NCBI GenBank assembly: GCA_035222895.1
Contig: JAVYIG010000413.1
Coordinates: 88,501 to 152,500 of the forward strand
Source of the DNA: Strongylocentrotus droebachiensis
Lineage: Eukaryota > Echinodermata > Echinoidea > Camarodonta > Strongylocentrotidae
Direction of reading: 5' to 3'
Length of the DNA stretch: 64,000 bases
Both the position numbers and the translations under genes were made by a program. The notes beneath the pieces were generated by a model. That model did no database searches. It was not told the DNA's origin and saw nothing but the letters and a program-made list of their open reading frames with translations. Positions 32,857 to 47,800 of the stretch are shown one piece after another (the stretch's first letter is position 1; each line of letters opens with the position of its first letter).

Positions 32857-35800
32857 AAGTGTCATGCTGTTCCATAACCCTCGGCTCCTAGCCTTCTCTA
32901 TTAATTAGCACCACTCCCAGTTCTTTCACTCCTCTCTCTTCTAACAATGTCTGCAGACTGTCCATCCAAAGTAACCTCCTTCTTTCCTTACTCCTCTTCC
33001 TAGTCCTACATTACATGTACACTGTCCATACATGTGCTCTGAGCCATTGAGGAAGTATTGACCTTTGGCAAGGTGATGCCCAGGCTCTAAATGCGCAAAA
33101 AATGTTCACAAAAAATAATTTTTGTTACTGTGATTTGTGTATTAAACATGTCTGGTACATTCCATTAGTAGGATGGATAGTACAGGTCCAAAATACTAAA
33201 GAAATGTAGCTGTTTGTTTCATTTCCAATAATGCCTCCGTCTACCAAAGGTGGTGCTGGAGGCATGTTTTGGGGTTGTCCATCCCACTTTCTTGTTACCT
33301 CAATATCTCAAAAACCACTTGAGGTATGAACTTCAAACTCAGGCCTTGTGGATAATATACAAGTATCACTATAGGAAATGATCTGATTAAATTTGAGGGT
33401 AAACAGGTCAAAGGTCATAGAGCTCAATTCTGAAATTACAGTTTTTAGCTGAGCTTTATAATTGCAATATCTCAAGGTACATGTACCTAAGATTTTTTAT
33501 AAAGTTGAGCGATGCAAAAAAGAATTATCAGCTTTCAAAGGCAAAGGCATCACAATTACTCTAGTTTCCCCTACATACTGTATGTTCTTGTACATACATG
33601 TTGATCTTTCTACTGCACGTCTCTGTGTTATGATGCAACTACGAGTTGCAAATTACTTTGAAGATCCTGCCCACCACCAACCAACCCACATTGAATCTCT
33701 GTTAAAACCCACAGTGCTGTAATCATAGTGAAAAGGCTTGGACAACAGGAAGCTTGGAAGGAAGTGGAAATTGGAAAAGCAGCTATGTTTTCCTTCTTCC
33801 CTGTATCCTCTTATTTCCTGCCCACTGTGTGTATATAAGTACTACACAGTAGTGTAGACTCTTGGAAAGAGGTGTACATTGAAAGATATGTTCACTTGGT
33901 ACTGTTGTAGTTGTAACTTACAAGTGTAAACAATGATTTACTAACAATGACAACGTTTCACACGTGACCGCAACAACAGGTTATTTGAAGTTAACTACAA
34001 CCCAGGCAGAGCATCCATTTTTAACTACAACCTGGAGTAAACTCAAAGTTAATTGCGTTTCCACGACACAGTCATTGTGTAACTTTGAGTGAAGACTCCC
34101 CACTTTCTGCTGAACATATTTATATTACAATAACCTTTATATCTGTCATGGTTTGTAACTATGAGGTAAATTAAAATTGAATAACCATTTGTGCGTATGC
34201 ACAGTCCCTATTAACTACAAGATAACTTTGAAGTGTAAAACTATGAAATAAACTTAAAAGTTAAGTAAATGGATTATCGTGTGAACTTCACCTACAATAT
34301 GTAGATAAAATCCATAGATGAGAGAAAAACAAATAAAAAATCAAGTGCCTGGATTGATAAAAAAAAGGTACTGAAGAATACGATTTCTTGAGTAAACATA
34401 CTGAAGTATCAGTACTTGAAACTATATATAGCAAAATGAAATCTATTTTTGATGTAATATAATGACCTAAAATGTATCAAAATAAACTGTACCAGGCAGT
34501 AATACCACACCAAGCTACTCAGCGATTATGTGATAAAGGGGTCTCTAGCATCAAGTTGGTAGTTTTTACCCACTTGATACTGGTATTTAAAATAACTTGA
34601 TTGTAGTACCGGTAATCAATATTCATTGTAGAGGAAGGAAAACAAAAAAGATTATACAGTCAAACCTATCTAGAGGACACCCGAGAGAAACAGAAAAAGC
34701 AGCAACTGTATACCGTAATTAACGTTGTATAAACCGCCCTCGTGTATTAACCGCACCCCTCTGTTACACTCTAAAAAAGAAGAAAAAAGGATAGAACCTT
34801 GTGGTACGCCGTGTAATAGAAGAAAAATTGGAGGAATTATTATTATCAACTACATATTGAAATCTATCAGAAAGATTACTTTCAAACCAAGATTACAGAC
34901 AAATTTTAGTGTTGTTCTAATTTCCGAGTGGTGAGTCAATACACCGATTACTGAGCTGGGAGACATTGCCAGGCATAGCGCCAGGTGGAGGGGCATAAAT
35001 CAAAACTTAATTTTTTTTTTTTTTTTTTGTGTGTACCGTGTATAAACCGCACCCCCCAACTTTGATTTTTTTCGGCGGCAAAAGGGTGCGGTTAATGCAC
35101 CGTTAATTACGGTAGGCAGGTGGCCTCTCTAGACAAGTTTCTTGAGGGAGACAAAATACATGTACATGGCCACTATACACAGGTGTCCTTTATAGAGAGG
35201 TGGCCACTGTAAGTACCTCTACAGTATGATGCTGCTAAGTTTACAAACATGAATCATGAATACAATTTTGTGAGACAAGTTTTCAGTCATCCTATATGCA
35301 CATATATAACTATTTATACAATGAAGGAAAAAAATAATTTCTTTATACACCGGCCTATACACCCCCCACCCCCCCCCCCCCCCCCCACCCTACAAAAATG
35401 AATTAACAAAAGAGAATACAGGGATAAAAAACAAAATAGAAATTGTTAGTCAGTACTTTATATCGTTAATTATTGCTCCAAAAGTAAAGATGATAGTGGT
35501 ACTTGAGTTTTCTTTACAACAAAAATACTGTTAAGAGGTCATCAAACCCGGCATCAACACTACTGGTGATAAATAAGTTCCAGTTATATACATTGTACAT
35601 GTAACTGATATTTAAACGACATTTTTGTCAAAAGTTCTGCATTGCACACTATTAAGTCAATCAACCAAGCAAATTATTAATAAATCCCAACAGAAAAAAA
35701 TACAATACCGGTACGTAACAAGATAAAACTATTTTTGTAATTGATATGGTTTTGTCAAATTTCATTGATTTCCCATACCGGTATCTCCTTTTTCATCCTT

Positions 35801-38800
35801 TCAGGTGTATCACAGGCTGCTAAGGATTATTTCAATGCCATAGTTGCTGTTGGTGAACTAGCAAGTGAGACTAAAGATTCAAGACAACTAGGTGAGTACA
35901 TACAGTAAGGCAAAAATGTTTTATACAGTGAAACCTGTCTATAAAGACCACCAAAGGGAGACAAGAAAAGTGGTCTTTATAGGCAGGTGGTATTTATGTA
36001 CAGGTTTCTTTAGTACATGTTTTGATGAGAAACCATTTTCAAGGGAAACAAAAAAATCTGGTCTTTGTAGACAGGTGGTCTTTCTGTACAGGTGGTAACT
36101 AAAGCAGGTTTGACTATAGTAGCGTTGTACCTGTTGCAACTTAGCTTGACAGTGGTCTAGGAACTCCTTGGATCAGATACTGAACCCTATAGGGTAAAAA
36201 ACAAGAAAAGAATTGTTGGCATTTCCCTGACCTGGAAAATTTTCCCCTAACTAAACATCGTTTAAATAAATCACTATCCCGATCATGATAGCACAATATT
36301 GTAATAGCGTTTATTTTGTACAATCGCTCTCAGTCTCATTTGATGCCTACTTCTGCCACTTCTGCTACTTTCGCTTGTTTCCCGTGGATTTGAGTCTGTT
36401 TTCACTTGAGCTTTGTTACTTTCGCTTCTTTTTCTGTGGATTTTGGCTTGTTTTTGCCACAGTTTTGTACCCATGCATCTTTGCGTGCTTCTGTGTTGTG
36501 CAAAGCCTGGGAGTAGAATTATTCCACCTTCAAGGAGAAATTAAAAATCCACCTACAAAATGTACTTCAGTTTTCTTTACAACAAAAATACTTGTAAGAG
36601 GTCATCAAACACTACTGGTGATAAATACTTCAATTAACTGATATTTTAAATCACATTTCTTTTTTTAAATTTTTACTATTTTTTTTGTACCCCTATTTTG
36701 CTATGGCCCTTTAATCCAATACAACTTTCAACGTACCTTTAAGTGTAGCCTTCACTTTTGTGTGTGTAAATTCATTATTATTCAACACTCAGTTCTACTC
36801 TCCACATTATAATATAATCGGTAAGGTTGGATTAGATCATTAGATTAGGTTGGATGATTACAAGCATTTCAAATTAAACACACGCTTGAAGGGGCATCAA
36901 TTTCTGCTAATTAGTCTGCAATAAAAAACTCAGATTATGGCCACTTACAGTTAATTTTATTAAATCGTGCCTCTTGGGCATAATAAAACACAGTTTGTTT
37001 GGAAGTATCCTCGTCATAATAAGTACATGTGCGTGTTACCTCAATGGAATTGCCCTTATATTTTGTGCAATCAATTTTTATGAGGTTTTAAAACTCATTG
37101 TATTCAAAGTACAGTACATACACTGTACATGTATATGTACCATCATAAATAATGAATGCGAAGTACATGACTGTGTCCTTGGACAACAGTATATATTGCC
37201 AGACTGACTTTGTTGTCTGATGAGGCTCGTACAAGTGCAATATGAATATCATACCATGCATGCACTGGGCGTGAACTCGTTCCACATTTCATTCTTCAAA
37301 ATTGATTGTTAAAACATACGTCGGAATTGCTCTCTGCGTTTACACGGTTGTGGCTTTATGTGTAGAGATTATTAGCGTGCAAGGAGCTCATTAAAAAAGC
37401 AGATAGATTGGTGCATTCTTCTGTTATTCTGTTATTGGGTTCATTGTAGTTTCATTTATAATCTACATCAAGGGAACTACATGTAATTAGGTCAATTAGA
37501 TATATGTTATCAGAAAAGAGAGTGTTCAAATTATTTTGTCAGGCCTAGCATGGATATGTTTTCACACTCTTTACAATATACAACGCTTCTAAACTTCTAT
37601 CTTCCATTAAAACTATGAAACTTTGGGATCATAATTCACAAGTGATCCTGCATGTACATGTACTAAAAATGTTGATAATAGCTACCGGTATGTACATAAA
37701 TTTCAGCAACATATTGATCCTTCTTGTTTCAGTAGTAAATCCTGCTTTAAAGGAGAATCCAACCTTGATAGCAAACTACACGTACAGGTGTACATTCAAA
37801 GAAAGCAGAAAAGTCAGAGAAGTAGATGGGTGAAAGGTTGACAAAAATCTGACACCCGATAACAAAAGTTACTAGAAACCAAATCACCAAATTGAGATTT
37901 TCATGTAATATTTCAAACATTCATAACTCTGTTATTATTGATTAGATTTATTCAAACTTTTGCCATTCTGTTTCTTCAATGTCAAGTGCTTTCATACACT
38001 AAACCCTAAATATATTGGATTGTCCTTTAAACTTAGGATATTGATGAATAGCATAGAGGAGGTAGTCAATGTGTACATTGCAAAGATTGTTACAATTTGA
38101 TTTGAAAGTTGATGAATACACACATGTCTGATGATTGTACTTGGGCATGACACTATTACAGGCCCCCGAGACACATGGGTGCCCAAAATCTAGGTAGGTC
38201 TGGTTCACCCAAATTCTAAAATGTTTACATGTTTTAGGGCTCATGCATACATGTAAGGACTCTAGAAAGTTGTAAAAATCAGGACCCACTTCTAAAACTC
38301 TTGGGTGTTAGCCCTGATCATACATGTACATACACTCACAGGTGAGAACTGTAAGTACTACAGTAAACATTTCTAATGACACGTACAGTACCTGTGGCAG
38401 TTCTTTGGTTATGCTTTTGTAACCTGCCATATGTGTGTTTTCATTACCTGACAGAAAGTGAAAGTCACAGGTCAAGTGAACACAATGAAGTTGGAAAGTT
38501 AACTCCTCATTGTATTCTTACCCACGGGCAACAAATTGTGGGGAAAGGGGTGATGGGGGGGGGGGGGGGGGAGCTAGGATACCACTCCCATCAATAGTTT
38601 TTGACAGGTAATTTGTTCAGAGAGAACAGAAACTTGTCGTTTAGGCAACAAGTGTAGCTACATTGTATAGCGGGATGGGGATGGATATGAGGGGTACATG
38701 CCCCAAGTCGGATAGAAAAAAAAAGGGGGGGGGGGGGGAGAGACAAACAAGGAAAGACAGAAATATTATTAGGAACTGAGAAGGCATTGTAAGAGGAGAA

Positions 38801-41800
38801 GAATATTCAATTCCTTGCTGTATACACTCCCTCACCACACTCAATTGCCCAGATCTCTTTGCATTTGATTTACCTTCTTAAGACTATTAGATCCCCCTCG
38901 CTGTCCAACACTGTTGTGCCCCTCTCCCCACCCCTCCGACATGGTTGGACACACGTTATGCCACTATGTATGTCAGACAGTACAGTCATTTCTGTCTTTG
39001 GCAGGTGGGAGAAGGCTCATCTCTTGTCAGTTGTCACTTTTATTAGACGTGTCGATTGGTTTGAACTATTAAACATGTACATGTAGGAGTCTGCTGACAG
39101 ATTTAAAGGAATAGATTAGGATATTTGATTTAAGTATAAAAATATGTACACCCTGTAGATTTACATAAATAGCACTGTAAAACAGAAGTTTATTGAATAG
39201 TGAAGTTATTGATTTAAAAAGTTTCTAAATTGATATATTTCATTTTCATCTTTGATGAGGACTATGCTACTCAGTGAAGAATTATAAGATAATTTCAAAT
39301 ATTAAGGTGTGCTAAAAACAAAAATTGTTAAATGTTTAGGGATTATTCTGTATTAAAGTTGATACTCTAAGACAATCCCAAATACTGAGATAATTACATA
39401 AATAGAAAGCTTTTAACCCCCATAATAACACCAAATGGTGTCCACCCGACAAAACAAGTTTAGAATAATGAATTTATTCGAGTAAACTCTACCAAAATAT
39501 CTAAGTCTGAAACCCGGAAGTGCACGTAGAGTCGGGCCTCTATCCGTGACGTCACGAACGGGAGTCGTGGGCTCAGTGAGAGTGAATGACAGTGATATCT
39601 TACGTAAATGCTATCCTGTCAGAGCTTAGATTTGTTGTTGTTAAGGAGTATATTTGATGGATTTTCTGTTTTCATTTGAATGAAGAATAACGAAGCAACA
39701 TTTTCCAGTCGCTGATTTATTTTTATATCCTCATAAGATCACCTATTTGGTAGAGATTTAAGACGAGTTTACTGCTTAGGAATTAAAGTTAAATCGTGCA
39801 CTTATGAATAGGCGGATGCATTATATTGTCATCAGATGTACATGAGCAGTTTTGTAAAACGAATAGGTCTAGAACTATGATAGTACTTATCATAGATGTG
39901 TGTGACTGCCTCAAAAAAGGATACAGTACCAGTTAAACATTTTATGTTGTAAAATATCAAAATTGAACGAGATCATGCAAGCGCGCTTCCTCTATAATAT
40001 TTTGGCGAGTGATGCGGCTCTTGCATGAACGTTCGTGGAGCGAGCAGAATCGGGAGGTAAGACCAAGCCGCTGCTCTAGGCGCTGCTTGCTTGTGATGGA
40101 ACGTACGCGCGCTAGTTATATGTTTATCGGCAATTGCAAGAGAATGAAAGCGACGTTGCCAGCTAAGAAAAACAACTAACAAAGACTTGCTCCTGACTAC
40201 CGGTGTCAGAATTGGTAGATGAAGGATGTTCAGGGCCAAGGAAGGCGAAAGACATGGGAACAAGGAAGAAGAAACCATCGGGAGATCGCTGTAGTGTATG
40301 GTAGTGAACTGTGCATGGGTAGACAGCTACGTAACACTGTTCACTCCGTGCCTGGGCCGATTTCAACACCAAAACAAAAATTACATGGTGAAAATATCGA
40401 CTAATAGCACATCGTTGGCATGTATATGTCATAATTTTTAAAAGGGGAATTGATATTAATACTATGAAGTACTAGTGGAAGGTAAAGAATTGTATAGAAT
40501 TATGATTTATTAGACTTTTCAGCCTTTGAAACAAATATATGCAGAAAATCGTATCACTCTGCACATGTTTGCTATGGAACATCCGGGTACGTGAATATAC
40601 TCCCTCCCGGACGTGAGGTCATAAATAGTAGACCAGCGTCGTGACTGATTTTCTATGCAAAGAGAGGCGGATATTTTAGACATTTCAATTGAGGATTTCG
40701 AGTAGACAGAATTTTTTTGTGATATACTAAGTAATTGAAAAACTTAAAAATAACATATACTTGCCGTAGGTAACAAATTAAGGGACATTTATTTGCTTAG
40801 AGTATCAACTTTAATCTTTCTGCATTATGTTATTATGATAATGAAATGAATGTATTGAAAATAGTTCATCAAAGCTTCATTGTGCATACATGTACAGTAC
40901 ATGCGCATGTACTCATGAGTCTCATGTTACTTCATGTAGGCTTATAAATATCCTTTTCTTATTAATAAGTGGGACGTGCATGCAGCTCAGCTAAAGAAGT
41001 TGCGAGAGTATGCTGCCTTGTGATTGGTAGGCTGTGTAATTAACAAAGGGAGAAACATGAACGATTCAGAACGAGCTGTTCAGAAAACAGGAAACTACCT
41101 TTTCCTCAGACTCCCGTAACGAGGGGAACCCGGCTAGTTTTCTTCTTCAAATATGTGCTGAAAGAGAGAGAACAAGGGGGTCCTAGCTGACTCATTAAAC
41201 AAACCAGACACAGGATATTTCAAAGGGGGTCTTGAGTGTGACAGACTCAGAGTGTACATTTACATTAACGGTACATTGTAAAAATTAATGTGCACTCTAT
41301 GAAACATGGTATTATTGTTAAGTTATTTGGCAAAGACAAATATCAAGAAAGCAGTAAAGTTTCAAGTAAGTCACATGGATGGCTGAAAAAAGAGAAACAT
41401 TAACTATTATGACTATTCAACCCAAAGATCTTCTCTTTTTCCATTTCATTTTACGTTACATAGATTTCATGTCTTGAATCTACACTGTACTCGCATAATA
41501 GCAAAATACATCAAATAACGATTGGACAACAAAAATGATGTTGTATTTTGTATATGTACACCTGTACATAATTAGGTACATGTATGTCTCCAGATTTGAA
41601 CATAATAGAAGGGAGAAGGAAAAAAAGGCCTTGATCTGCTTTAAATAATGCTATGATGTTGAAGTATAGATTGATAGTCCAAGGATGGAAAGTCCCCCCC
41701 CCCCTCCCAAAATAAAAGGGTGGAAAGAAAAGAAGAAAAAGAGAAGCAAAAAAAAAGAAAAAAAGAGAAGGATTTGATGTGAAAGTATGTCACTGTAGTT

Positions 41801-44800
41801 TTTAAAATTGATTACGTTTCTTCTAATCCAATTCCTATGCAGGTCAGTCACTACTTCAAATTGCAGAGACTTACAGGCAGATAGAAACCGAGAGAGAAAT
41901 CACGGTAAGTACAAAGTATGGGCAGGATCGATGTTTACATCTTCTTATCAACCGTAGAAGAATTATGTTGCAAAGAACCTTTGTGTGTACATGTACTTAA
42001 TGTAGATTTCAAAGTTGTGCTTTATCACTGTTGAATCATAAAAGGTGTTGGATTACAATACAATGTACATGTTACTGCTTTGCTTTTATCTTATTAAGAT
42101 TAAGCTGTGAATGATATGGTTTTCTTGTCGTATAGTTTTGTCCTGGACTGACTTCCTAAGTTCCTAACCCATTGACAATTGGACTCTCACACTCCCATAG
42201 GCTTACATGTAATACAGGTTCAACCCAGTTCCAGTAAGGAATGGGTAAGAATGTAGAACATGGTGGCTCAATTTGGCTTCCTGCATGTATGTTTCTCCGA
42301 AAGGTTTTCTGAGCTAATCATATTGAAATATTCATGCTAAAAGTAAGCAATATATTTGAAGTGTAAACAGTACATGTTCATGTAGGTTCCTGGTAATAGA
42401 GGTATATTGATGATGATATATTGATGATCACTTTGAACATTTATAGAAGAAAATATCACCATAATAAAACAATACAAAAAGTCAGAATTAGTCAAAATTA
42501 GGGATAAGATCAGTTGGAATATGAATCATTATTCTGGAGTTTGATGTCCAAGTTTTAAGTGATTTGTTAAAGAGTAAAAGCAAATTTGATTCTATAAGAA
42601 TTAGCGGAAGTGCATGAGCAACGTACTACAAAAAAATGACTAGAAATAAGTTTTAAAAGGAAGGAAAAATACATGCATAGTAGGTTACAATTATATGTAC
42701 ATTTGACCATTTTCCCATATTTTCAACATGAATGAATTTATTTTCTTCTGTTTATTAATCAGGTGCATGCATTGAGGAAAGAGCTTTTGCATCCATTAGA
42801 AGGCAAACTAGAGCAGGAATGGAAGACTGTGCTACAGGTTCAGAAATCATACCTATCAGAAAACAAGGCAAAATCAGAGGTGAGTACAGTTGAATAAACT
42901 TAGAAATAGGTTTAATTTTGTGAATATGAAGCAAAACAAAACAAACTATAGTATTTGTACACATTTAAGTACTCTATTCATTCACTTAAAATTCATGTGT
43001 TTTAGCTGTTTTCATATGGATTTTGACAAATTTCAAATGGCATTTTGTTTCCTTCTTTAATTCCTATTTAAGTTTTTGTGGCTTGCTTTTACTTTGTACA
43101 GTGTATATTCCAGGCCTGATAATTACCTGATTTAAATCTGTTTCCCAATTTTTTTTTTTCCCCTGTTTTTTTTTCCCCAAAATTTTCCCTTATTTTCCTG
43201 ATTTTCCCCCCAATTTTCTTACTTGTACAAGATTCCTTATGTGATACCTATAATCTATAATAATGTACTTTGGATTAGTGACCCCTTTGTTTACTTTGTC
43301 GGCTGTGGAAAAATGTCGCTCAGAGGTGAAAAGCTTTCATATGCATAGTTACATACTTGTGCTAGACTCTTTATTAGTTATCTTTCCCGTAATAATGTAC
43401 GGTACTTTGAATTAGTGACCCCTTTGTTTACTTTGTCTGCTGTGGAAAAATGTCGCTCAGAGGTGAAGAAATTGAGCTGTCAAATGCATAGATACATGTA
43501 CATACTTGTGCTAGATTATTCATTTGATATCTTTCCTGTGTTAATGTACTTTGCATGTTTGTTTGTTTTGTAGGCTGTGGATAAGTGTCGCTCCGAGGTG
43601 AAGAAACTTCAAAAGAAAACCCAGAAGAATCACAGTGAAAAGTACATAGAGAAAGAACAGAGGACAGCGGAAGAGCTTCAACTTCTCACCAAACAACTAC
43701 ATAACTTCAGATCCAATGGGCTGAGAGAGGTAAGAACTGTTATGTGGTGATATTTAATAATAATAATAATAATAATGATAATAATAATAATAATAATAGG
43801 CATTTATATAGTGAGGCGCACAAATTAATTATCACCCCGGCTTTAGCCTAGCTGCCATTTTAGCGCTCTAGCATTTCAATGAATTAATTCCTGCCAGGTA
43901 CCCATTTACCTCACCTGGGTCGAGTGTGGCAAATATAGATTAATGCCTTGCCAAAGGACATTAGTGCCGTGTCAGGGATAGAACCACAACCTTCAAATTT
44001 CAAGTCAAGTGCTTAAACTACTCGACTACGACACTTCTGATCCCTGCCTTGATTTAAAAAAAGAAAGAAAAGGATTTTGTATGAAAAAAACATAAATTTA
44101 TAGCTAGGACAGTGTGTGTGGATGTAGAAGAATGCTTTATAGGAGGAATATACTTGAGTAAAATATCTGAGAGAACTTGGCATGGTGGTAACACTTAGGT
44201 TTTCTTTCCTAAGATCCTCTCAGGACAAGCTTTACATTTAGGGCTAAATTCATCACATATTGTTCTTCTTAATTGGCAACAATAATATTTCCTTCTATCT
44301 TTGCATTGTCAAAACAAAATGTGATGTCTCTGAAAACAAGAATGTTGTTGAAAGATTTTTTTTTTTAAATGACCAATTAAGATTGAAAAATACTGATTTG
44401 GAATCTCTCAATGTGTTGCCAATGTGAGGATTTTGAAGCTTATTTTCCTTTAAAAATTTCTGGCATCAAATGCAATATCGTCAAGAAACAAATATGGAGG
44501 CAGTGTGTTCAGAAATCTTTGCCCTTTCTACTCTGATTAAACGATTGTTGAGCCAAACCACGAAGTATGGAATAATTGTCAAGGAGGGGGTTCTGTTCAG
44601 TATTGAGGAAAATATGTCTAGACTCCTCTGTAATTTAAAAAAAAAATAGAACATTAATGTTGTCATTCATCTTGCATTTATGATATGTGTACAACTGGAC
44701 AATGTTTTATTTTAAGTATACAGTTCACTTTACTACTTTAAATAGTACTTCTTCATATTATTAATATCTATTATTCACTTTTGTCAAACTCTTTATCATC

Positions 44801-47800
44801 TTCTCCTCGCAATTCTTGATAATTGTAATAAAGATATTGAAGCTCTATCTTTATATTATATTGCATTTCACACACAGTGATTGAAATATGATTCCAAAGT
44901 GCGTTAGAAATTTAAGAATCGCTTTCAGTCGAAGCAATTTCGTTCATTCTATTAATACATCACATCATATAGTTTGATTTTAAGTAGGTTACTCGTATTT
45001 AAGCCTTCCTTTTTCTGCTGGTCGCTTATTTCTGCTGAGTTATGGCTGAAGTCCCTGCGGCATTTACTTAGTAAATATCATTGGACGGGGGCAGGAGGGG
45101 GATGTTATATTAAGGCTATCCTGCTTTGGAGGTTCATGAACTCTTAATTGGCAGTTAATCTAGCTTCTGCAGTAGCATGAGACAGGATTAGAGGGATTAC
45201 TCTCAATTAACAGGTAGCCATGATATGTAACAAAGTCCATTCAATCAGTGCACCCTTACATATATACAATGTACATGCACCCTTACGAATATACATGTAA
45301 ACTTGGGAGTCTCATATGTACTGTACCTGTGAATACTTTACATGGACATGTACACCGACTAAAATATTGGAAAAAAGAACATGAGGATGAGCCTACTTTA
45401 TATATCTAACCAACTTCGGGGGAAATCATATATAACATACATGTATATGCTCAAATTTGATGGTTATTGCTCAGTTTGTAGATGGTCATGTTTGGGCAAA
45501 ACATTACCCAAGTTGGCTGTAATATTGCCCCAAAGTTGTTTGGTACAAAGTTGCCCTAGTTTGCATCCTACTGGGTAACCTTTTAACACCTGGGTGGAGA
45601 GAAGCAATGTAGACAAAAATGCCTGCTCAAGTACATAGATATGTAAGTGCCATGCCAGGACTTGAACCCACAACCTTCGCATTTGCAGTCCAGTGATTAA
45701 ACCACTCAACTGCGATAGTTCCATGGAGTAAACAAAGATTTTACCACAATATATTACTACTGGATGTGTATCACTTTTTAGAAAATGATAATCATGTTTT
45801 TGAATCCTGCATGTATTGGCAAATGAACTTTCGGTACAGAGTCTTTTTGTTAATAAATCACTTTTAATCAGCTAGAATACCTGGGATCTGATTCATAAAA
45901 CTGGTTACCATTGATAACAAAGTTACATAAACTACTGGATATTTAATTGGCAGTGAGCAAATTTGATATATAGAAAACAAGACATTATTTATTTTAAATG
46001 AGTTTATAAGCCCTGGATGGGCCAGCAATGAGAGTATATCCTGGCTCATTTATTATATCCATAAACTGTTCTAAAGATAACAAAGAAAAGAAGTTTCTGT
46101 GTGTGGGAGTGCACTTAAACCCAAAATACACTGACAGATATGTGGTTTTGTGAATAATCTCAGCTCATGTATTTCTGATGGTGACGTGTATTAATGGGCT
46201 GTTCAGACTAAATAAAATTACACAAAACTCATACAGAAACGTTATAAAAAGAATCAACATTTAGCAAAAGCAGCGTACAGAAATGAAAAATTATCGTTTA
46301 AAGAAACATCGTCTTAAGAAACTAATATATTGAAGAGGTCAATTGATATGATAAGTCCTGCCTAGTTGAACACGATTTTTGTTTGATGCAATGTTCATTT
46401 GTTTTGCTATATCACATTTTGTTACACCACAATTCATTAAACAATATCCACAATAGAAAACAGGTGGTTGTATCCTACATACATGTACATGTACAATGTA
46501 TATACATTGTCGCTGTACCAGGGAAAAAAAATACACAGGGGCTCTGGGCGAATAAGCCCCCGAAATGCCAAAAAGTTTCCCCGAAAGTCATAAAAAGAGC
46601 CCCAACAAATTTGCATACATGTAGAGTTCAATGCAAAACAAATTTTATAGAGTGTGTTTTTCATGCAAGCAAGCTTTAAAAGTAGCCCTCAAATTTTATT
46701 AAATATTTATTTCCCTGAGCTGTACGATTCTTGTATTGCTATACGATAAATTCAGGTAGTCTGAACAGGGGGCAATACTCCCTCTGCATTATCAACACAG
46801 ACCTTTGTAGCAGGAAGTCCACTATCTCTGCTCATGCCCACCAGTGATAATCATACACTTCCTTTAATACAGTTCTAATTTCAGGGTGCCCTTTCAATGG
46901 AATTTCCAGTGTTCTTTCTAAAAAGGAGAATGCAAATGATAGTTTGCCTATACATGTAGATATCAAAGTAGCTGTAGAAAGCTTGGTTGGCTAGCCTTGT
47001 TTATAAAGTTGTTGGGTAGGGTAGAAAGTTTGGTTGGAAATTGTTTGTTAGAAAGTATTTGTTTAGACAATTTGGTAGGAAACTTGTGGTCAGAATATGC
47101 TCATGGCATTCATATAAAGCTTTATGTAGTGCCGGTTGAGGGCGGGGGATTAAAGAAACAAGAGGGAAAGAAGAGTTTGGAATGAAAAAGGTCATATAAA
47201 AAACGTCATAATTTGATACTCCAATACAACTACCAAGACTGAGCGAAAGAACAATCCCAAATACTTCTTTATATTACATTGCAGTTGTTTAAGAAGTAAG
47301 TGAACTGGGTAGTATGTTCAATTTAATTTAAATTCAATTTAATTTAGTGTGGTTTACCGGTATTCAGAATACATAGTATAGTAGCCCAGGACTAATTGCA
47401 CAATGTTTACAATGAAAAATGTGAATTGATATGATTTGAATTCAATATGCCAAAGGTCAATGATGGTTCCTCCAGATAGCAATTGATGAGAATTTCTAAC
47501 ATGCTTACATGGGATCACAGTGTTTGTGTGTGTATGTAGCCTATATTGATGGTAACTTTGCCATCATTGTTAACTACCATGGAAACCTTGATTTTGATTG
47601 GTTGTTGAGCCCTGTTACCATGGTAGTTGCCATTGATGGCAAAGTTACCATCAATAGTAAGTTTTATGCAACAGGCCCAGTTGTTTTGCTCTCACAGACA
47701 ATTTACCATTTAACCTTTAGACAATCCAAATAAAAGTTTGGAACCAATATAATTTGAATTGTTGTTTCAATTTTATTCATCCCTCTAGCAAATGATGAGA

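Noticed and set aside
43258..43536. Upstream exon 6 copies as mutually exclusive alternative exons
   Set aside because: Neither copy has an AG acceptor and their frames run into unrelated sequence with no donor at the matching place.
45590..45725. A functional tRNA gene
   Set aside because: The A and B box words are present but the cloverleaf stems do not close and a related degenerate copy is nearby, so a SINE is more likely.
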